Assembly (NCBI GenBank): GCA_020425835.1 | Contig: JAGQRC010000166.1 | Coordinates: 1-7,286, forward strand | Direction of reading: 5' to 3' | Origin: Planctomycetota bacterium | Lineage (GTDB): Bacteria; Planctomycetota; UBA8108; UBA1146; JAJFFE01 | Length of the DNA: 7,286 nt | In this document: piece by piece, positions 6,285 through 7,286 of the stretch | Numbering within the stretch: the stretch's first letter is position 1 | How the letters are laid out: every line of letters begins with the position of its first letter | Translations under genes and position numbers: made by a program | Notes under the pieces: generated by a model | Told to the model about the DNA's origin: nothing | The model's input: the letters and a program-made list of their open reading frames with translations, nothing else | Databases searched by the model: none

Positions 6285-6935
6285 ATGACGACCAAGAGTC
6301 GCCCTACCACGTGGATTCTCGGCGTGATCGCCATCGTGGCGCTCGGCGTTCCGGAGACGCGGATGGTCCGTGCCGCGGAGACGATGCAGTTCGACGAGAC
6401 GATTCGGATCGACGAGCTCGGCGACGCGACATTCGCCATCCGCATCCGCCTCAACGCGAGCCAGTTCCAGGAGTGGCAGCAGCGCTACGGCATGAACCCC
6501 TCGCTCCTGCGACGAGAGATCTGCCGAGACCTGACTCCGTACGAGATCGCCGACTTCGAGCTCGACAAGAACGACCTGGAGCGGGAGATCCTGATCACGA
6601 TCGCGGCCAAGGGGGTCACTCGCTACCTGGGTGACGGCCACGTCGAGTTCGACGTCCCGAAGGAGTGGAAGCTCGTCGACAAGGATGGCCCGGAGCTCAA
6701 GTTCAACTGCGTCGAGCCGCTCTCGGACGGCAACTCGATCCAACACTTCATCACCGCCGAGTTGCCGCCGAGCGCGACCGAAGTCTCCGATCCGGTGCCC
6801 GCCGTCGGTGGCGATCATCGCCTGACCTACGACGTCCCCGTTCGCACGGGATCTTCGCTCGGTCTTCTCGCGGGTGTGCCGCTGTTGATCGTCGGGATCG
6901 CTCTCACCCTTTTCGGGTTCGCGCGGGGAAGCTGA
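6285..6935 (+). CDS. Exported protein of unknown function with C-terminal membrane anchor
   Basis: A 216-residue protein that I do not recognise. Residues 1-31 look like a signal peptide (MTTKSRP, hydrophobic ILGVIAIVALGV, then VRA-A cleavage). The mature part (about 32-188) is a mixed alpha/beta domain with charged helices (FQEWQQRYG; LLRREICRDLTPYEI) and two cysteines, Cys80 and Cys142, that could form a disulfide outside the cytoplasm. A second hydrophobic segment (about 190-212) followed by FARGS makes it a type-I-like membrane protein with an outward-facing domain and almost no cytoplasmic tail. The ATG at 6285 is chosen because it is 7 bp after the preceding stop, has GGAAGG about ten bases upstream, and puts the signal peptide at the N-terminus; the longer reading from 6195 adds only Ser/Arg-rich shadow sequence. 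It probably works with the transglutaminase-like protein. Confidence 0.8.
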   Translation: MTTKSRPTTWILGVIAIVALGVPETRMVRAAETMQFDETIRIDELGDATFAIRIRLNASQFQEWQQRYGMNPSLLRREICRDLTPYEIADFELDKNDLEREILITIAAKGVTRYLGDGHVEFDVPKEWKLVDKDGPELKFNCVEPLSDGNSIQHFITAELPPSATEVSDPVPAVGGDHRLTYDVPVRTGSSLGLLAGVPLLIVGIALTLFGFARGS

Positions 6936-6968
6936 CTCGCCTTGACCGCGGCGCCCGAAACGGGTCGA

Positions 6969-7000
6969 CTCCGGAGTTTGGAACATCCGGAGCTTTCGAT
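6969..7000 (+). terminator. Hairpin with T-rich tail between the membrane-protein gene and the dehydrogenase gene
   Basis: CTCCGGA (6969-6975) pairs perfectly with TCCGGAG (6986-6992) around a ten-base loop, followed by CTTTCGATT. A seven-bp GC-rich stem with a short T-containing tail is a plausible weak terminator or attenuator for the two-gene unit upstream. The 84-bp spacer also has CCCG-AAA-CGGG (about 6957-6964 region) just before it. Confidence 0.35.
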
Positions 7001-7019
7001 TCAGGAGGGGCGCAGAGCC

Positions 7020-7286
7020 ATGGCCAGGGTGCTGATCATCGGAGCGGGGGGCGTCGGGAACGTCGTCGTCCACAAGTGCGCGCAGGTCTCGGAGCTGTTC
7101 GAGCACATCACGCTCGCGTCGCGCACCGTCTCCAAGTGTGAGGCGATCGCCGCGCGGGTGAGGGAGAAGCTCGGACGGACCATCGAGGTCGCGGCCGTCG
7201 ACGCGGACGACGTCGCTCAGACCGCCGCGCTGATCCGAAGGGTCGAGCCCGATCTGGTGATCAACGTCGCGCTCCCGTACCAGGAT
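7020..7286 (+). CDS. Saccharopine dehydrogenase-family protein, probably carboxynorspermidine dehydrogenase (3' truncated by window edge)
   Basis: The first 89 residues of a longer enzyme; the family is about 400 residues. The N-terminus is a Rossmann NAD(P)-binding motif, VLIIGAGGVGNVV (Gly8, Gly10, Gly11, Gly13), followed by HKCAQ (18-22), LASRTVSKCEAIA (32-44), VDADD (60-64) and DLVINVALPYQD (78-89). This string of motifs is characteristic of carboxy(nor)spermidine dehydrogenases. They reductively condense aspartate semialdehyde with putrescine or diaminopropane in the alternative route to spermidine or norspermidine; saccharopine dehydrogenases proper are the nearest alternative. The product would be cytoplasmic. 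The ATG at 7020 follows AGGAGGGG (7003-7010) with a rather long spacing of about ten bases. The usual partner, a carboxynorspermidine decarboxylase gene, is not in the window but could lie downstream. Confidence 0.85.
   Translation, partial: MARVLIIGAGGVGNVVVHKCAQVSELFEHITLASRTVSKCEAIAARVREKLGRTIEVAAVDADDVAQTAALIRRVEPDLVINVALPYQD

Noticed and set aside
4259..6454. 731-codon minus-strand open frame opposite the transglutaminase-like gene
   Set aside because: Long only because of high GC; low-complexity Arg/Asp/His-rich translation antisense to a gene with clear motifs and ribosome binding site.
6942..6970. TTGACC ... TCGACT with 17-bp spacing as a promoter of the dehydrogenase gene
   Set aside because: The -35 is good but the -10 matches only three of six positions and overlaps the hairpin; too weak to annotate.
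1..7286. Mobile element, CRISPR, tRNA or rRNA
   Set aside because: No transposase or integrase motifs, no spaced direct repeats, no cloverleaf or rRNA-like stretch seen on reading both strands.

Overview
The window looks like chromosomal DNA of a high-GC (by eye about two thirds G+C) environmental bacterium, most probably a member of the Planctomycetota. The best clue is the secreted protease at 429-2060: it ends in two dockerin/EF-hand-like repeats of the 'GDVN.DG..D..D....L..LF.GG' type, followed by a short Cys tail. I associate that C-terminal style with marine Planctomycetota. Half of the six complete or 5'-complete genes appear to start with GTG. I see no mobile element, CRISPR array, tRNA or rRNA.

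Layout. (1) 2-292 (+): the 3' end of an unrecognised gene, converging on the protease gene; a strong hairpin (364-398) lies between the two stops. (2) 429-2888 (-): two same-strand genes about 60 bp apart. The upstream one (2888-2121) is a cysteine-cluster protein of the YkgJ (CxxCxxCC) type with an extra N-terminal four-Cys motif. The downstream one (2060-429) is a secreted trypsin-fold protease closely resembling Achromobacter lysyl endopeptidase (protease I), with all six disulfide cysteines, the catalytic triad and the specificity Asp in place. (3) 2954-4201 (+): a class-V aminotransferase-fold PLP enzyme of the isopenicillin-N-epimerase-like group, divergent from the Cys-cluster gene across a 65-bp spacer containing an imperfect dyad. 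(4) 4202-4552: a 351-bp gap with no convincing gene but several compact hairpins. (5) 4553-6935 (+): a tight two-gene unit. It comprises a membrane-anchored transglutaminase-like (papain-fold) protein with a beta-rich N-terminal domain and a C-terminal PsbP/Mog1-like domain, then a small protein with a signal peptide and a C-terminal membrane anchor. (6) 7020-7286 (+): the 5' end of a saccharopine/carboxynorspermidine dehydrogenase-type gene, cut by the window edge.

How the genes might work together. Only two groupings have sequence support: the minus-strand pair (same strand, short gap) and the transglutaminase-like/membrane-protein pair (7 bp apart, both predicted at the membrane facing outward). 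The carboxynorspermidine dehydrogenase-like gene follows on the same strand after a hairpin, so any link between polyamine synthesis and the transglutaminase-like protein is speculative. Nothing here amounts to a demonstrably new system. The best candidates for a second look are the transglutaminase-like pair with its hairpin-rich leader, and the dockerin-tailed lysyl-endopeptidase homologue.
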